A stretch of DNA of 38,122 nt from an uncultured Verrucomicrobiota bacterium (GCA_913061285.1 CAJXVR010000028.1:1-38122), one strand, 5' to 3'; shown: positions 8,623 to 19,002, numbered from the stretch's first letter. Notes: generated by a model from the sequence alone, not told the origin. Translations and numbers: made by a program.

Positions 8623-9046
8623 ATACCTATCTGATACGAGATGATCGGTCCTGAGTAAAGTGGACACGGGATTCCCTTATTTCGCACAAGATCACTTAGA
8701 TTTAATCCCGTCATCGGAAACTGTTGCCGAGACCGATGCTCTCTCACCTGTCCCACAAAGAAGAAGGTTCGCGAAATTACTGACTTCCCTTTTCAACTGA
8801 AACCCGATCATTAGCATCTGAAACATGACGGTCCTCATGTGATGCCAGTCCTGCCGTTTTTCAAATCAATCTAGGGTCCCCTTTTTTCGCTCTCGAATGT
8901 TCCGCGATCCTTGAAAAACGTCGAGAATCTGAATCTCGTTCTCAAGACTTCGGTAGAAAATCAAATACCTTCGAAACTCAGTAACGACAATCTTCCGAAC
9001 ATCATTCAGCTCGGTCTAGGACACTTTATCTCCATAACCGCATGGG

Positions 9047-9757
9047 CTACGGTTTATCGATCACGAGCCGACAAATCACTGTGTTGTGAATCTTTAAATC
9101 AGAGCTCCAGATAAACTTCGCCGAACGATCCCAACGGATCCGATCATAGCCATCTTTGGGACGCACTTCCTGCTTACTAAACTCGGTCACAGCCTCCCAG
9201 GACTGATCGTCAAACCCAGCGGCTTTCCATCCCGCAGGTTCCTCTCGCTCAAGGAAGCCACAAGGACCACTCCCCGCTTGAGGGTTGCGTTCGTGTGCAC
9301 AATCAGGATCCAACGGGGCCTCATGGAGAACAAAACACTTCCAATTTCGATCCGTCACGGCGATCACCTCTCCGGTGTCAACATTGGTGAATTGAGCAAT
9401 CAAGCCTCCATCACCAATCTGTTGACGCCGTGATCCGATATATTCCAGACCGGTATCATTCTGCTTAAAATCCTTCACGACAAAGTTCAGCACCAGCGGA
9501 TAGTCTCCCGAGAATTCAAAACTCTCAGCATTAAACGAGCGCTCAGTCGTGATCGGAACTGAGTCCTCAACAACCAGTTCTTCACCTAAATAGAGCTGGA
9601 ACCAATTATCCGCCCAAACCTCGCCGCGAATAGTGACTGCCCCTTCATTGACCGCCGTCTTTCGGGCCTCAACGGGTGCCCGCCCACAACTCACCAAGAG
9701 CATCGTGAGCAATGTGTATCCGAGGTATTTCATTCTATTCATCGCTACGTTATTCAC
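9047..9757 (-). CDS. Hypothetical lipoprotein
   Basis: MKYLGYTLLTMLLVSCGRA lipobox; GWKAAGFDDQSWEAVTEF motif typical of beta-sandwich modules. Confidence 0.7.
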   Translation of the reverse strand: MNNVAMNRMKYLGYTLLTMLLVSCGRAPVEARKTAVNEGAVTIRGEVWADNWFQLYLGEELVVEDSVPITTERSFNAESFEFSGDYPLVLNFVVKDFKQNDTGLEYIGSRRQQIGDGGLIAQFTNVDTGEVIAVTDRNWKCFVLHEAPLDPDCAHERNPQAGSGPCGFLEREEPAGWKAAGFDDQSWEAVTEFSKQEVRPKDGYDRIRWDRSAKFIWSSDLKIHNTVICRLVIDKP

Positions 9758-9776
9758 GTTTGAAAACAGCTATCAA

Positions 9777-11051
9777 TCAATCTATCAACGCTTGGTAGAC
9801 GAGTGTTCGGAGCTTGCTATGGTCATCAACACGACGAGCAGGAATCAATTGGGTAAAATAGACCACTACCAGTTCATTTTCCGGATCGACCCAGTAGGTA
9901 GAATGATACGCACCGCCCCAACCGAATTCGCCAACGGCACCAGGCGTTCCCCGCGCCCCCAAATCCTTGAGAACAGAAAAACCAAGCCCCATTCCAACCC
10001 CTGATCCTCCAAACTCAATATCCCCTATATGATCGACCGTCATGAGCTTAACACTTGGGGGAGAGAGTATCCGCGCTGACCCCAGTCGGCCTCCATTCAA
10101 TAACATTTGGAGGAATCGACCATAGTCATTCGCGGTCGACAACAATCCAGCCCCCCCAGAGAAGCTTTTCCGTGGCCCCTCAACGTAGGCCCCCTGCCCA
10201 ACCATCCGTCCGGGATTCGGAGCTCGCTCTAGGCCTCCCTCATCCTTACTCGAGTAGACCGTTGCCAATCGATTCGTCTTATCCCGCGGGAGATAAAAGT
10301 GGGTATCATTCATCCCCAAGGGGCGAAGGATTCTATCAGACAAGAACTCGTCCAAGGATTGCTCCGCCACAACCTCAATCAAAGCCCCTAGAATATCTGT
10401 ATTGTAACCATAGACAAATTTCTCCCCCGGTTGAGCATCGAAGGGAAGTGATGGAATCCGAGAGACAGTCTCTCGGATTGGCTCATCACGATCAGCAAAA
10501 TACCATCCCGTGATACCCGCCTCCTCCCATTTTTCTTTTCCTGGACCGCCGCCGTACCCAATGCCAGCCGTATGGGTGAGGAGATCTCGAATCGTGATTT
10601 TGCGTATTGCATCCACCACCTTGAAGCCATCGTCGCTTTTCTCCGCAACGCTTGTCTTCTTAAACTCAGGCAGATACTTGCCTACAGGATCCGAAATCAA
10701 CAACTTGCCTTCCTCCTGCAAGATCATCACTCCCACACTCACTAGGGCCTTTGACTGCGAGGCGATGCGAAAGATGGCATCATTCCCAAGCTTCGACCGT
10801 GATTCGATATCACGATACCCAAAGGACTTGAAGTAAGGGATCTTTCCTTTCCGAGCCACCAGAATCGTCGCTCCCGGAAGCTTTTCATCACTGACATACT
10901 GTTGAAAAACAGTACTCAGTCGTTCAAGCCGCTCAGACGACATTCCTACAGTTTCTGGAAGCGCTGGGGTGAATTCCGCTGCCGCGGGCGAGCTAGTGAG
11001 CAAGAACACACCAAGCCCCAGCAAATTGGCAGATAGTAATAGTTTCTTCAT
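9777..11051 (-). CDS. Serine hydrolase, beta-lactamase class C / esterase family
   Basis: SQSK (SxxK), YGYN (YxN) and DLLTHTAGIGYG motifs; signal peptide if started at ATG 11051 (MKKLLLSANLLGLGVFLL). The listed ORF extends to 11096. Confidence 0.9.
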   Translation of the reverse strand: MKKLLLSANLLGLGVFLLTSSPAAAEFTPALPETVGMSSERLERLSTVFQQYVSDEKLPGATILVARKGKIPYFKSFGYRDIESRSKLGNDAIFRIASQSKALVSVGVMILQEEGKLLISDPVGKYLPEFKKTSVAEKSDDGFKVVDAIRKITIRDLLTHTAGIGYGGGPGKEKWEEAGITGWYFADRDEPIRETVSRIPSLPFDAQPGEKFVYGYNTDILGALIEVVAEQSLDEFLSDRILRPLGMNDTHFYLPRDKTNRLATVYSSKDEGGLERAPNPGRMVGQGAYVEGPRKSFSGGAGLLSTANDYGRFLQMLLNGGRLGSARILSPPSVKLMTVDHIGDIEFGGSGVGMGLGFSVLKDLGARGTPGAVGEFGWGGAYHSTYWVDPENELVVVYFTQLIPARRVDDHSKLRTLVYQALID

Positions 11052-11314
11052 AGATTCACGGATACTGAATGAATGCCTTAGTAAGGCACGAGCCATCCGA
11101 CTAGACCAGACTATTCACGCTCAATGAAGGCGTCGATTAGGAGAGGATGCCTCCGCGAGACAGGTCAAGGAGTAGGCGGTGACCGACCAGTTAAGCTACG
11201 CTTTTTTCCTTTTAGATTCGGCTGAAGTGTATTATCAAATTTCGCAGGTTGGTGATGCGACTCCGTCTTTCGATGGAACACCTCCTGGGACGCTTGGCTA
11301 AAGAAAGGTTTAGT

Positions 11315-12643
11315 ATGTACGTTCCCAGTCACGGGTTGTCCGGTCGCGGTCTTATCTCACGTCAGTTTCTTGTCCTTGCGATGTCCTTGGTATTCGGCGT
11401 CATTTCCGGCTTCTCTCAGTCGCTCATCAATGAATTCGCCAAACTCGCTCCCTCCGATCTCAATGCCTCCGATCAGTTCGGTTGGTCGGTGGGAATCGAC
11501 GGTTCGCAAGCCATCGTAGGATCCATCAATCATGACTCCGTCGCATCCAATGCTGGTGCCGCTTGGGTCTTCAATGCCAGCACCGGTGCCCTTGTCACGA
11601 AATTGGAAGCGGGCGACGGTGAGCTGGGAGACAATTTCGGTTTCTCTACGGCGATCGGCAGTGGTTATGCCTTAGTCGGAGCGACCGGCGAGGACAATGA
11701 GGTGACGAACTTGGCCACCGGATCTGGAGCCGCCTATTTGTTTAATTCCAGCACCGGCAACCAAGTCAACAAGTTCGAACCGGCCGACGGCCAAACCAAT
11801 GATGGATTCGGCCGCTCGGTTGATATCGGTGGAGGCATAGGAGCCATTGGTAATCCGGGGGATGACGATGCGAACAGTGACGCAGGTTCGGTTTTTCTCT
11901 ACAATCTCTCATCCGGCTCGAACCTTCACATCCTGACCGCTGGTGATGCTGGAACCACCGACCAATTGGGAACGGCGGTGGCAACCGATGGAATCCACGT
12001 TGTGGGAGGCGCCCCGGGAGCAGACGCCGACTCAACCGTCGGAACAGGCGCCGCCTATGTCTTTGACGCCAGCACCGGAACTCAGCTTCACAAGCTCGTC
12101 GCCTCGGACGGGGCTCAGAATGATCTCTTTGGCATTTCGGTCGATATCAGCGGCGATCGAATCATCATTGGGGCCTCATCGCACGATGCGGACGGAGCTA
12201 CTGCTGGAGCGGCCTATGTCTTCGGCACATCAGACGGATCTCAACTCTTCAAGCTAACGCCATCGGATATCGCTGCCGGGGATCAGTTCGGAATCTCGGT
12301 AGGAATCAGCGGGAACCTTGCTGTCATCGGATCCGAGTTCGACGACGACGACGGCCTAAGCTCAGGCAGCGCCTACGTTTTTGATCTCACCACGGGCGCG
12401 GAAGTATTCAAATTCACTGCCTCAGACGCAGCGCAGGGAGACTTCCTTGGCGGCGCCTTGGCCTTTGCTGCCGGTAAAGCGATTGTTGGCGCGACGCTCG
12501 ATGACGATCTCGGCAACAGCTCAGGATCGGCCTATTTGGTAGCCGTCCCCGAGCCACGAATCTACGGAATAATCGCCGCCCTTTCTTTGATTGCGTTCGT
12601 CGCCACTCGACGACGTCATCAAGGCCTACAAGACTCAAGATAG
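11315..12643 (+). CDS. FG-GAP repeat protein with PEP-CTERM-like sorting signal
   Basis: Seven repeats of the form D.FG.SV.I.G / GAAYVFD.STG.QL.KL.ASD; C-terminal VPEPRIYGIIAALSLIAFVATRRRH. In-frame ATG 11315 gives a signal peptide; listed ORF starts at 11249. Confidence 0.85.
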   Translation: MYVPSHGLSGRGLISRQFLVLAMSLVFGVISGFSQSLINEFAKLAPSDLNASDQFGWSVGIDGSQAIVGSINHDSVASNAGAAWVFNASTGALVTKLEAGDGELGDNFGFSTAIGSGYALVGATGEDNEVTNLATGSGAAYLFNSSTGNQVNKFEPADGQTNDGFGRSVDIGGGIGAIGNPGDDDANSDAGSVFLYNLSSGSNLHILTAGDAGTTDQLGTAVATDGIHVVGGAPGADADSTVGTGAAYVFDASTGTQLHKLVASDGAQNDLFGISVDISGDRIIIGASSHDADGATAGAAYVFGTSDGSQLFKLTPSDIAAGDQFGISVGISGNLAVIGSEFDDDDGLSSGSAYVFDLTTGAEVFKFTASDAAQGDFLGGALAFAAGKAIVGATLDDDLGNSSGSAYLVAVPEPRIYGIIAALSLIAFVATRRRHQGLQDSR

Positions 12644-12681
12644 GAAGTCAGAGAGAAACGGGACAACCGATCAAATCCAAC

Positions 12682-12715
12682 TGTTCCCTTGACGTTCAGA
12701 AACTTCAAGGGAACA
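12682..12715. terminator. Stem-loop between convergent genes (possible bidirectional terminator)
   Basis: TGTTCCCTTGA - 12 nt - TCAAGGGAACA perfect 11-bp stem; no long U-tract. Confidence 0.6.
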
Positions 12716-12739
12716 AGCTCATCAATTCGTCCCAGCGGA

Positions 12740-13774
12740 CTAAAGATCAATAACGATCTTCAGCGCCTGAAGTTCGCCCTTGGCTAACTTCGTCATGGTT
12801 GCCGGAGCTTCCTCCAAGCTGCAATGACCTTCAATAAATGACGCCAACTTGTCTTGGATCCCAGGAACCATCTCCAGCGCTGAAGCAAACGCCCGTCGAT
12901 CGAATCCATAAGTACCGACAAAGCTCACTTCCTGACTGACAATATCCTGCAAGGGAAAGCTGACTTCCTTCGCCAGATTGCCAATCAAGAGCACCGTTCC
13001 TCCCGGTTTGACCAGAGCAAGGCACTGTTGAAAGGACGAACGACTTCCCACCGCATCCACTACTAAATCGGGCTTGTCACCCATGGCCGTTTCAACCCGG
13101 CTAGCCACCGATTCGGCACTATCATCAGCGGTCACCAAGATCGGATGCGCGCCAAACTCTTGCCCTCGATCAAGTTTCTCCTGAATCGTATCCAAGATCG
13201 CCACCTCTCCAATTCCCGATTCCTTAGCCACCAGAATACCGGACAAGCCGATGGTTCCGGAACCGACGATCGCGGCCCGTTCCGCTTGAATGTTCTTGGC
13301 GGCTAGTCGATGAAATCCGTGGGTCACGACGGCGACCGGTTCGACAAGAATTCCAACCGTAGGATCCACGCCTTCAGGAACAACCAAAGCACTCTCTGCC
13401 GGTAGCGTTAGATAGTCAGCCATCGCGCCTCGTTTTCCGAGGTTCACGCCAATGACCTTTTTTGCCAAAAAGCTAGGATCTCCCTCCTCCGGGGTAGGTG
13501 CCGTTTCAGCAATAATATTAAACACCGTGACAAGGTCTCCCACTGCAGGAGTCGTCACTCCGGCACCGACGGCCTCGACGACGCCAACCGCCTCGTGTCC
13601 CATCACCATCCCAGGAGCACGCCGACCACTCTCGCCGGTAAAGCCATGGACATCGCTGCCGCAAATTCCAACCGTTTTCATTTTCACCAGCACTTCACCC
13701 GCAGCTGGGCTAGGTTTAGGCAGGTCTTCAAGGCTCATGTCCCACGGTCCGTTGTATACGAGTGCTCTCATCAA
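12740..13774 (-). CDS. MDR superfamily (zinc-type alcohol / polyol dehydrogenase-like) protein
   Basis: GICGSDVHGFTG, GHEAVGVVEAVGAGV, AAIVGSGTIGLSGILVAKESG Rossmann motif. Confidence 0.9.
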   Translation of the reverse strand: MMRALVYNGPWDMSLEDLPKPSPAAGEVLVKMKTVGICGSDVHGFTGESGRRAPGMVMGHEAVGVVEAVGAGVTTPAVGDLVTVFNIIAETAPTPEEGDPSFLAKKVIGVNLGKRGAMADYLTLPAESALVVPEGVDPTVGILVEPVAVVTHGFHRLAAKNIQAERAAIVGSGTIGLSGILVAKESGIGEVAILDTIQEKLDRGQEFGAHPILVTADDSAESVASRVETAMGDKPDLVVDAVGSRSSFQQCLALVKPGGTVLLIGNLAKEVSFPLQDIVSQEVSFVGTYGFDRRAFASALEMVPGIQDKLASFIEGHCSLEEAPATMTKLAKGELQALKIVIDL

Positions 13775-13996
13775 TTCGCTTTTCTAGACATTGTATTCAG
13801 ATAGGGATCGGATCTTATAAATTCCGAACTGGAAAACAAGACAATCACCTATGATTCCTGTCGAAGCAATCCCGACGGGGCTAAAAAAGACATCACCACG
13901 AGCAGCAACACCCGTCCAAAAAACAGAACAGCTCCGATGAGCAATACACTCACCGGAGCCGATGGCCCCCACGAAATCCGGAACGGCGGTTCCCTC

Positions 13997-15358
13997 CTAA
14001 GCGCGCATGAAATTGAGATGCTGAAAGTCACTCGGACTATCAAGCTTCGCAAACGTGTAGCCGGGAATGATTGTGTCCATTAGTTTGGCGTCATCCCCAA
14101 AGTGACCCTGAAAGATCTCGGCGAACACACTGCGGAAATCGGTTCTCCGAGCAACGTAACGATCTCGCTTGCTGAACAGATCCCCATCAGCCCAGGTCGA
14201 CTCATCGCAGTTGTAGACACCACCCTGAACCCCGCCTCCACCAACAAACATGACACTCGATTCAGCATGATCCGTTCCCGCACTCCCGTTTTCCTTCGAG
14301 GTTCGTCCGAACTCTGTCATGGTGACGACAATCAGATCTTCCCACTGATCTTGAAGGTCTCGGTAAATCGCCTGAAATCCTTGAGCCACCGTGCCAAGCA
14401 AATTGGGATGTGAGCCATTGAGTTGTCCTTGACTCTTGTGAGTATCCCACCCACCAATTCTCATACCGATCACCCGAACGTCCGTCCGCTTCATCAACAT
14501 CGCAGCTTCTTGAAGCTTGTTCCCCAAACTATTGTTCGGATAGTCGGCCCCGTTCTCGGGTTGATAGGTCCCCTGATCCAAGGCCCCTTTCACTGTCGTC
14601 AAGGCCGCACCGAGAGTCTGACCCGCATTGTGAATCAGATTCCGATAAAGCTTGCCCTCTTGATCCGCCGGCCCTCCATAGAGTCCCAGCAGCCCTTTAC
14701 CACCAACGCCACCTGAGGTCTCCGGACGTTGGCCTAAAAATCTCTCTCCTGCCGGAAGGTCAAAACGATTTGCCCGACTAAAATTCGGAATCGTGTTGGC
14801 CCCTCTTAATGCCAACAACTGAGAACCAGAGAGCCCCGCAGCAACAAACGCGTTTTCCGGAGCATTCAGATTGACCGATGAATTAAGGTAGCGATAAATG
14901 AATCCCTCCTCGGTTTCCGTATCCCCGGGAATCCCGTTCTGCCAATAGTGCTGACTATTGAAATGAGATCGCGATTGTCCCTCGTAGCCGACTCGGTGCA
15001 GCACGGCCAGATTCCCGGGCCCGTCTTGTCCATTGATCCCTGAATGATTGTAGATTTCCATCATCGGAGCCAGGGCCGGATGGAAATCAGCAAACCCGTT
15101 TCCGGAAGCGATCGCTTCGCCCGGCGGGATATACAAAGTTGGTCTCGTTTGCGCATTGTATTCTGAATCCCCCCTGGGGATCACCGTGTTGACCCCGTCA
15201 TTCCCACCTTCTTGAAAGATGAAAATCATCTTCTTGTTTGCGAGGCCTGGTGCCGCTAGCAGCTTCCGTTGGAACAAAATCGGAGAGGCCATATTGAGCC
15301 CCAATGCACTGAGAGCTAAGCTCCCCGATTTTAGAAAATGCCGTCGATTGATATTCAT
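13997..15358 (-). CDS. DUF1501 domain-containing protein
   Basis: RRHFLKSGSLALSALGLN (Tat-like) N-terminus, IFIFQEGGNDGVNTVIP, LIVVTMTEFGRTSKENGSAGTDHAESSVMFVGGGGVQGG. Confidence 0.92.
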   Translation of the reverse strand: MNINRRHFLKSGSLALSALGLNMASPILFQRKLLAAPGLANKKMIFIFQEGGNDGVNTVIPRGDSEYNAQTRPTLYIPPGEAIASGNGFADFHPALAPMMEIYNHSGINGQDGPGNLAVLHRVGYEGQSRSHFNSQHYWQNGIPGDTETEEGFIYRYLNSSVNLNAPENAFVAAGLSGSQLLALRGANTIPNFSRANRFDLPAGERFLGQRPETSGGVGGKGLLGLYGGPADQEGKLYRNLIHNAGQTLGAALTTVKGALDQGTYQPENGADYPNNSLGNKLQEAAMLMKRTDVRVIGMRIGGWDTHKSQGQLNGSHPNLLGTVAQGFQAIYRDLQDQWEDLIVVTMTEFGRTSKENGSAGTDHAESSVMFVGGGGVQGGVYNCDESTWADGDLFSKRDRYVARRTDFRSVFAEIFQGHFGDDAKLMDTIIPGYTFAKLDSPSDFQHLNFMRA

Positions 15359-15410
15359 ACTACTCTTGTAAAATTAAAACGCTTTCAAGCTTCTGAGACA
15401 CCCTGTGACC

Positions 15411-18400
15411 TCATTGATAGTGACACTCGGGCATTGCTAGAATTAATCCAATTAGCTCGCCTGCCCGCCTTTCGTAGTCGCTCCGAGTTCGAGAAAACCG
15501 CACCGTCACTCCGTTGTTGTTCGTGGTGGCATACTCCAAGAGAATCGCTCGGGTATTCTCTGACATCTTTCCGTTGACCAACAATCGATCAAAGTAATCG
15601 ATAATTTCCTCGGCTGTCTCAAGCCGCCGGCTGGAGAGGAAGCGTCCCACGTCCCAGCTCCTCAAAAAGTCATTGGATCCATCCGCAACCAATTCCTCAA
15701 CAAAGTTGATTCGCTCCAATAGTCCACCGGTGCTCACCCAATCGAAACCATATTCCGACCAACCATCCGGCTCATCACGGGTGAACAGATGCATTCCCAT
15801 CTCTTCGCTCACATCTGGAAGCTCTTCCGGATCCAGATTCCAATCAAGGGCCCTCACCATACTGTTAATATACTCAATCGGTGTCTTCACCTTTGATCGA
15901 TAAGCCAATCGCGACCAGAACGCATTGCCCGATCGCTTGGTATCGAGAATGGTCTTCATGACGGTTCGAATATTACCGGGAGGAGAGGTTGAGAACCACG
16001 CTTCAATGGTATCATCCATCAACTCCAGAATCGGTGCCGGGGCACTGCGTTGGTGATAGGAATCAAGGCTGATCTCGTCTGAAACAAATCGATTGATTAG
16101 TTTGAGCGAGATAAACTCAGCGGTCGAAGGATGCCCTACCATCGCATCAATAACATCCGTCGCATCGCGGAGCCCCTCGATTCCTTCCCTGCCTTCAGGG
16201 ATCACCATCTGATGCGGTGTTCCCTCAAAAAGAACCTTCGAATCTCGATCGTGATCGTCTGGATTGAAACGGAAGGTCCAGAACCCGTTCGGATCACTAT
16301 TCTCAATACTCCCCGGAACACTCATCCGCTCAACAAGCCGAGGATGGGCGGAAAGGTCAGAGCTCGTTCGCTCCACATTGTGAACTTGAATAGCCAAGAC
16401 ATTAACCTCAGGGGATGATTTCAGTAGCGGCCGCACCTCACTCAAATTGACGTATTCAGTGCCTAGATCCCACTCATGGGCGGAAGAGGCAGTCCGATTG
16501 AAGGTTGGCGGCGTCCCGCGTCGCTCCATATTGGCACTACGAGCCACTTCGACACCGTTGATGTAGGCGACGTAGCCATCGTCGTAATCCATCGCCAAAA
16601 ACAAGCCCTCGGCGGAGGGGGCATCGAGCGTGAATTTTCGGCGCAAATAGACGGAGGTGTAGCCATCAGTATCCCCCTGCCGTCGCATATCTCTGAGCAC
16701 CGTCGCATCGTCTGAATCTCCATACCCAATGCTCGTTGCCCCATTGATCCAAGATGAATCATCGAATCCGACTTCGGTCCACTGCGTGCTCGCCCGGCGA
16801 CTTACGGGACTCGGTTCTTCCCTTCCTTTGAAATACTTCCATCCGGGGCCGACATCCAGAAGCACACTTTCAACTGAACCCACACTGGAAATCGTCGGTG
16901 GCTGTCTCGCGGACATGGGATATTGAGGCTCGCTATCATGCCGTACTTTTCTCACCTGCCATCCGGTAAAACATTTCGCAAGCTCCTCGATGTCATCCTG
17001 CGAGTATCGATTGTCAACGCCAAACGCGAACAATTCGAGAATCTCCCGGGCATAGTTTTCGTTTGGCTCACCGACCTTGTTCAGCACGTTATCGAGATAG
17101 ATAAGCTGAGATGGGCTTGTCGCGCTGTACAGAAGCAGATCACCAAAGTTACCCAAGGCATTGTCATGGAAAAATTGATACTCCGTGTACTCGACCTGTG
17201 CCGCTTCTTGCTCTGCCTGATCATCATCAATCATGCGTTCTTCATTCGAATCCCTCAGATCTTCAAAATGTTCCGCGACCTTGTCGAAATCGGTCGTAAA
17301 GTGGTTTTCCCAAAACTCGGCGAGTACTGTTTGAAGTTGATTCCTGGCAAACGCCCCTCGAACGTGCACCAGCTGTTGGAGCTCATCGATGCCTTTGATT
17401 CGCTGAAACACCTCGTCCGTCAGCGGTCGACGATCTACCAGCTGCGGAATCATCGACGCATCGGAACTCGTCAATTCCGTATTGTGAAGTTGAATCGCCA
17501 ACACATTCATCCCTGGAACCAATAGGTCCGACGCCGAACCGGCCGTTTCTTCAAATCGCTCAGGATATTCATCAACGTCGCCGGAGGTCTTGGCGTTGAA
17601 TCGCGGAAACCGGCCCTCCATATTCGCTCGACCAATCTCTTTGCCGTTCAGATAGGCCACAAACCCATCATCGTACATCGCCCGCAAGACGATCTGATTC
17701 ATGCTCTCGGGGTCTTGCACCGTGAAACGTTTCCGCATGAAGACCGATAAGTATCCCGGATTGTCGTCGGACATGCGCATGTCTTCCAGCACCGTCGCAT
17801 CGTCATCATCACCATATCCGATTCCAGTGGGACCACGTTCCCAACGACTCGCATCAAAGTCGATCTCTCGCCAATCAGACGGAGGAGCCACCGTCCCTTT
17901 GAAATACTCCCACTCCTCGCCAATGTTAATCAGTATTTCGTCCTCGAATGGTTGGAAATCTTCGAACAAGTCCGCCTCTAGAGATTGTAAGCGATCATTT
18001 CCAAGTTCCGCTTCGCTGCTCGGATGGAGCTGGCGCTCGATATAGGTATCAACACCGATTGATTCCACCAGGGACTTTTCCGACAGTGACGGCCCGTAGG
18101 AAATTCGATTCAAGAGATGATCGATCATTTCGTCGGGATCTAACTCGCTAGGTTCCAGAGGATTTTCCTCTAAATGGAAATGAGCCTCGCCTCCGTATTC
18201 CGAATTCGGAACACCTGCTTCGATTCCGGCCTCAAGCCGCAAAAACGTCACTCCACCTGGATCTGGAATCGTAAACCGAATCTCACTCGGGTGACCATTG
18301 AGGGCACCCGCAGACAAGGCATATTCAAAAGGGTTCGATACATCGCCAGCCGAGCGTAAAACCACATTCCGATACCCCTCCGGCACCGACGCCGCGATCA

Positions 18401-18527
18401 CCAGATTCGATCCAACGGATTGGATCGACTGGATAATCGGTTGGGCTTCAGCTCCGTGAGCCATCGAAATAGCAGCACACAGCCCCACGAGCATCGAGAA
18501 AATTAACGACAAATTCTTCATAACCAC
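15411..18527 (-). CDS. DUF1800 domain-containing protein with two internal copies of a WKYFKG...DDGYVAYLNG module
   Basis: HLLNRISYGPS, FWENHFTTDFDKV, NENYAREILELFAFGVDNRYSQDDIEELAKCFTGWQ; upstream of a DUF1501 gene on the same strand. Confidence 0.9.
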   Translation of the reverse strand: MVMKNLSLIFSMLVGLCAAISMAHGAEAQPIIQSIQSVGSNLVIAASVPEGYRNVVLRSAGDVSNPFEYALSAGALNGHPSEIRFTIPDPGGVTFLRLEAGIEAGVPNSEYGGEAHFHLEENPLEPSELDPDEMIDHLLNRISYGPSLSEKSLVESIGVDTYIERQLHPSSEAELGNDRLQSLEADLFEDFQPFEDEILINIGEEWEYFKGTVAPPSDWREIDFDASRWERGPTGIGYGDDDDATVLEDMRMSDDNPGYLSVFMRKRFTVQDPESMNQIVLRAMYDDGFVAYLNGKEIGRANMEGRFPRFNAKTSGDVDEYPERFEETAGSASDLLVPGMNVLAIQLHNTELTSSDASMIPQLVDRRPLTDEVFQRIKGIDELQQLVHVRGAFARNQLQTVLAEFWENHFTTDFDKVAEHFEDLRDSNEERMIDDDQAEQEAAQVEYTEYQFFHDNALGNFGDLLLYSATSPSQLIYLDNVLNKVGEPNENYAREILELFAFGVDNRYSQDDIEELAKCFTGWQVRKVRHDSEPQYPMSARQPPTISSVGSVESVLLDVGPGWKYFKGREEPSPVSRRASTQWTEVGFDDSSWINGATSIGYGDSDDATVLRDMRRQGDTDGYTSVYLRRKFTLDAPSAEGLFLAMDYDDGYVAYINGVEVARSANMERRGTPPTFNRTASSAHEWDLGTEYVNLSEVRPLLKSSPEVNVLAIQVHNVERTSSDLSAHPRLVERMSVPGSIENSDPNGFWTFRFNPDDHDRDSKVLFEGTPHQMVIPEGREGIEGLRDATDVIDAMVGHPSTAEFISLKLINRFVSDEISLDSYHQRSAPAPILELMDDTIEAWFSTSPPGNIRTVMKTILDTKRSGNAFWSRLAYRSKVKTPIEYINSMVRALDWNLDPEELPDVSEEMGMHLFTRDEPDGWSEYGFDWVSTGGLLERINFVEELVADGSNDFLRSWDVGRFLSSRRLETAEEIIDYFDRLLVNGKMSENTRAILLEYATTNNNGVTVRFSRTRSDYERRAGELIGLILAMPECHYQ

Positions 18528-18780
18528 AGGTCCATGAACTTCAGCAAGACATGGGCCAATTCAGTAAATAGAGACTTTCCAGTCCCGCAAAAAGCCAAAT
18601 TTTTCTGAACTTCAATGCATTAATCGGACACAACGCTCCTGAACCCGAAATTTCTTATCGATGTCTCAAGATAGTGGAGATTCGGGTAAACGGAGCCATG
18701 CACCGCTTTCGCCGGGAAGGCGTTGTTCTTCGCTCCCCTTCTCACTTGAGCGACGAGGACGGTTTTGCTAACGATTCCCT

Positions 18781-19002
18781 GTGAATCAAAGCCAAGCCGA
18801 GCAGGATCCCGGTGCCAAGGGCCTGCAGGAGAGGTCGGCGGACACGACCGTCTCTCCCTCAAACGCTGAATGCCAGATCGTCGCCAATCCTGGCGAATAT
18901 TGGCGATGGTGTCCTCGCTGCAGCCAAGAGCTCGAAAATCACAAATGCAAGCTCGTTTGTCGGCGTTGTGGCTACTTCATGAGCTGCTCCGATTTCGACT
19001 AG
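18781..19002 (+). CDS. Small zinc-ribbon-like protein (GTG start)
   Basis: WRWCPRCSQELENHKCKLVCRRCGYFMSCSDFD: paired CxxC/CxxC knuckles. Confidence 0.7.
   Translation: MNQSQAEQDPGAKGLQERSADTTVSPSNAECQIVANPGEYWRWCPRCSQELENHKCKLVCRRCGYFMSCSDFD

Noticed and set aside
8641-8900. Possible IS remnant (GTCCTGAGTAAAGTGGACACGGG resembling some IS termini)
   Set aside because: No matching inverted end and no transposase-like translation could be recognised by eye; too weak without a search.
1914-9046. Integron (integrase plus small ORF cassettes)
   Set aside because: The recombinase points toward the ORFs rather than away. No attC-like R''/R' pairs (GTTRRRY / RYYYAAC) with the expected structure were found between ORFs, and no integron-integrase-specific insertion was recognised.
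16923-17525. 200-aa plus-strand ORF antisense to the DUF1800 gene
   Set aside because: Overlaps a well-supported coding gene; composition looks like a shadow frame.
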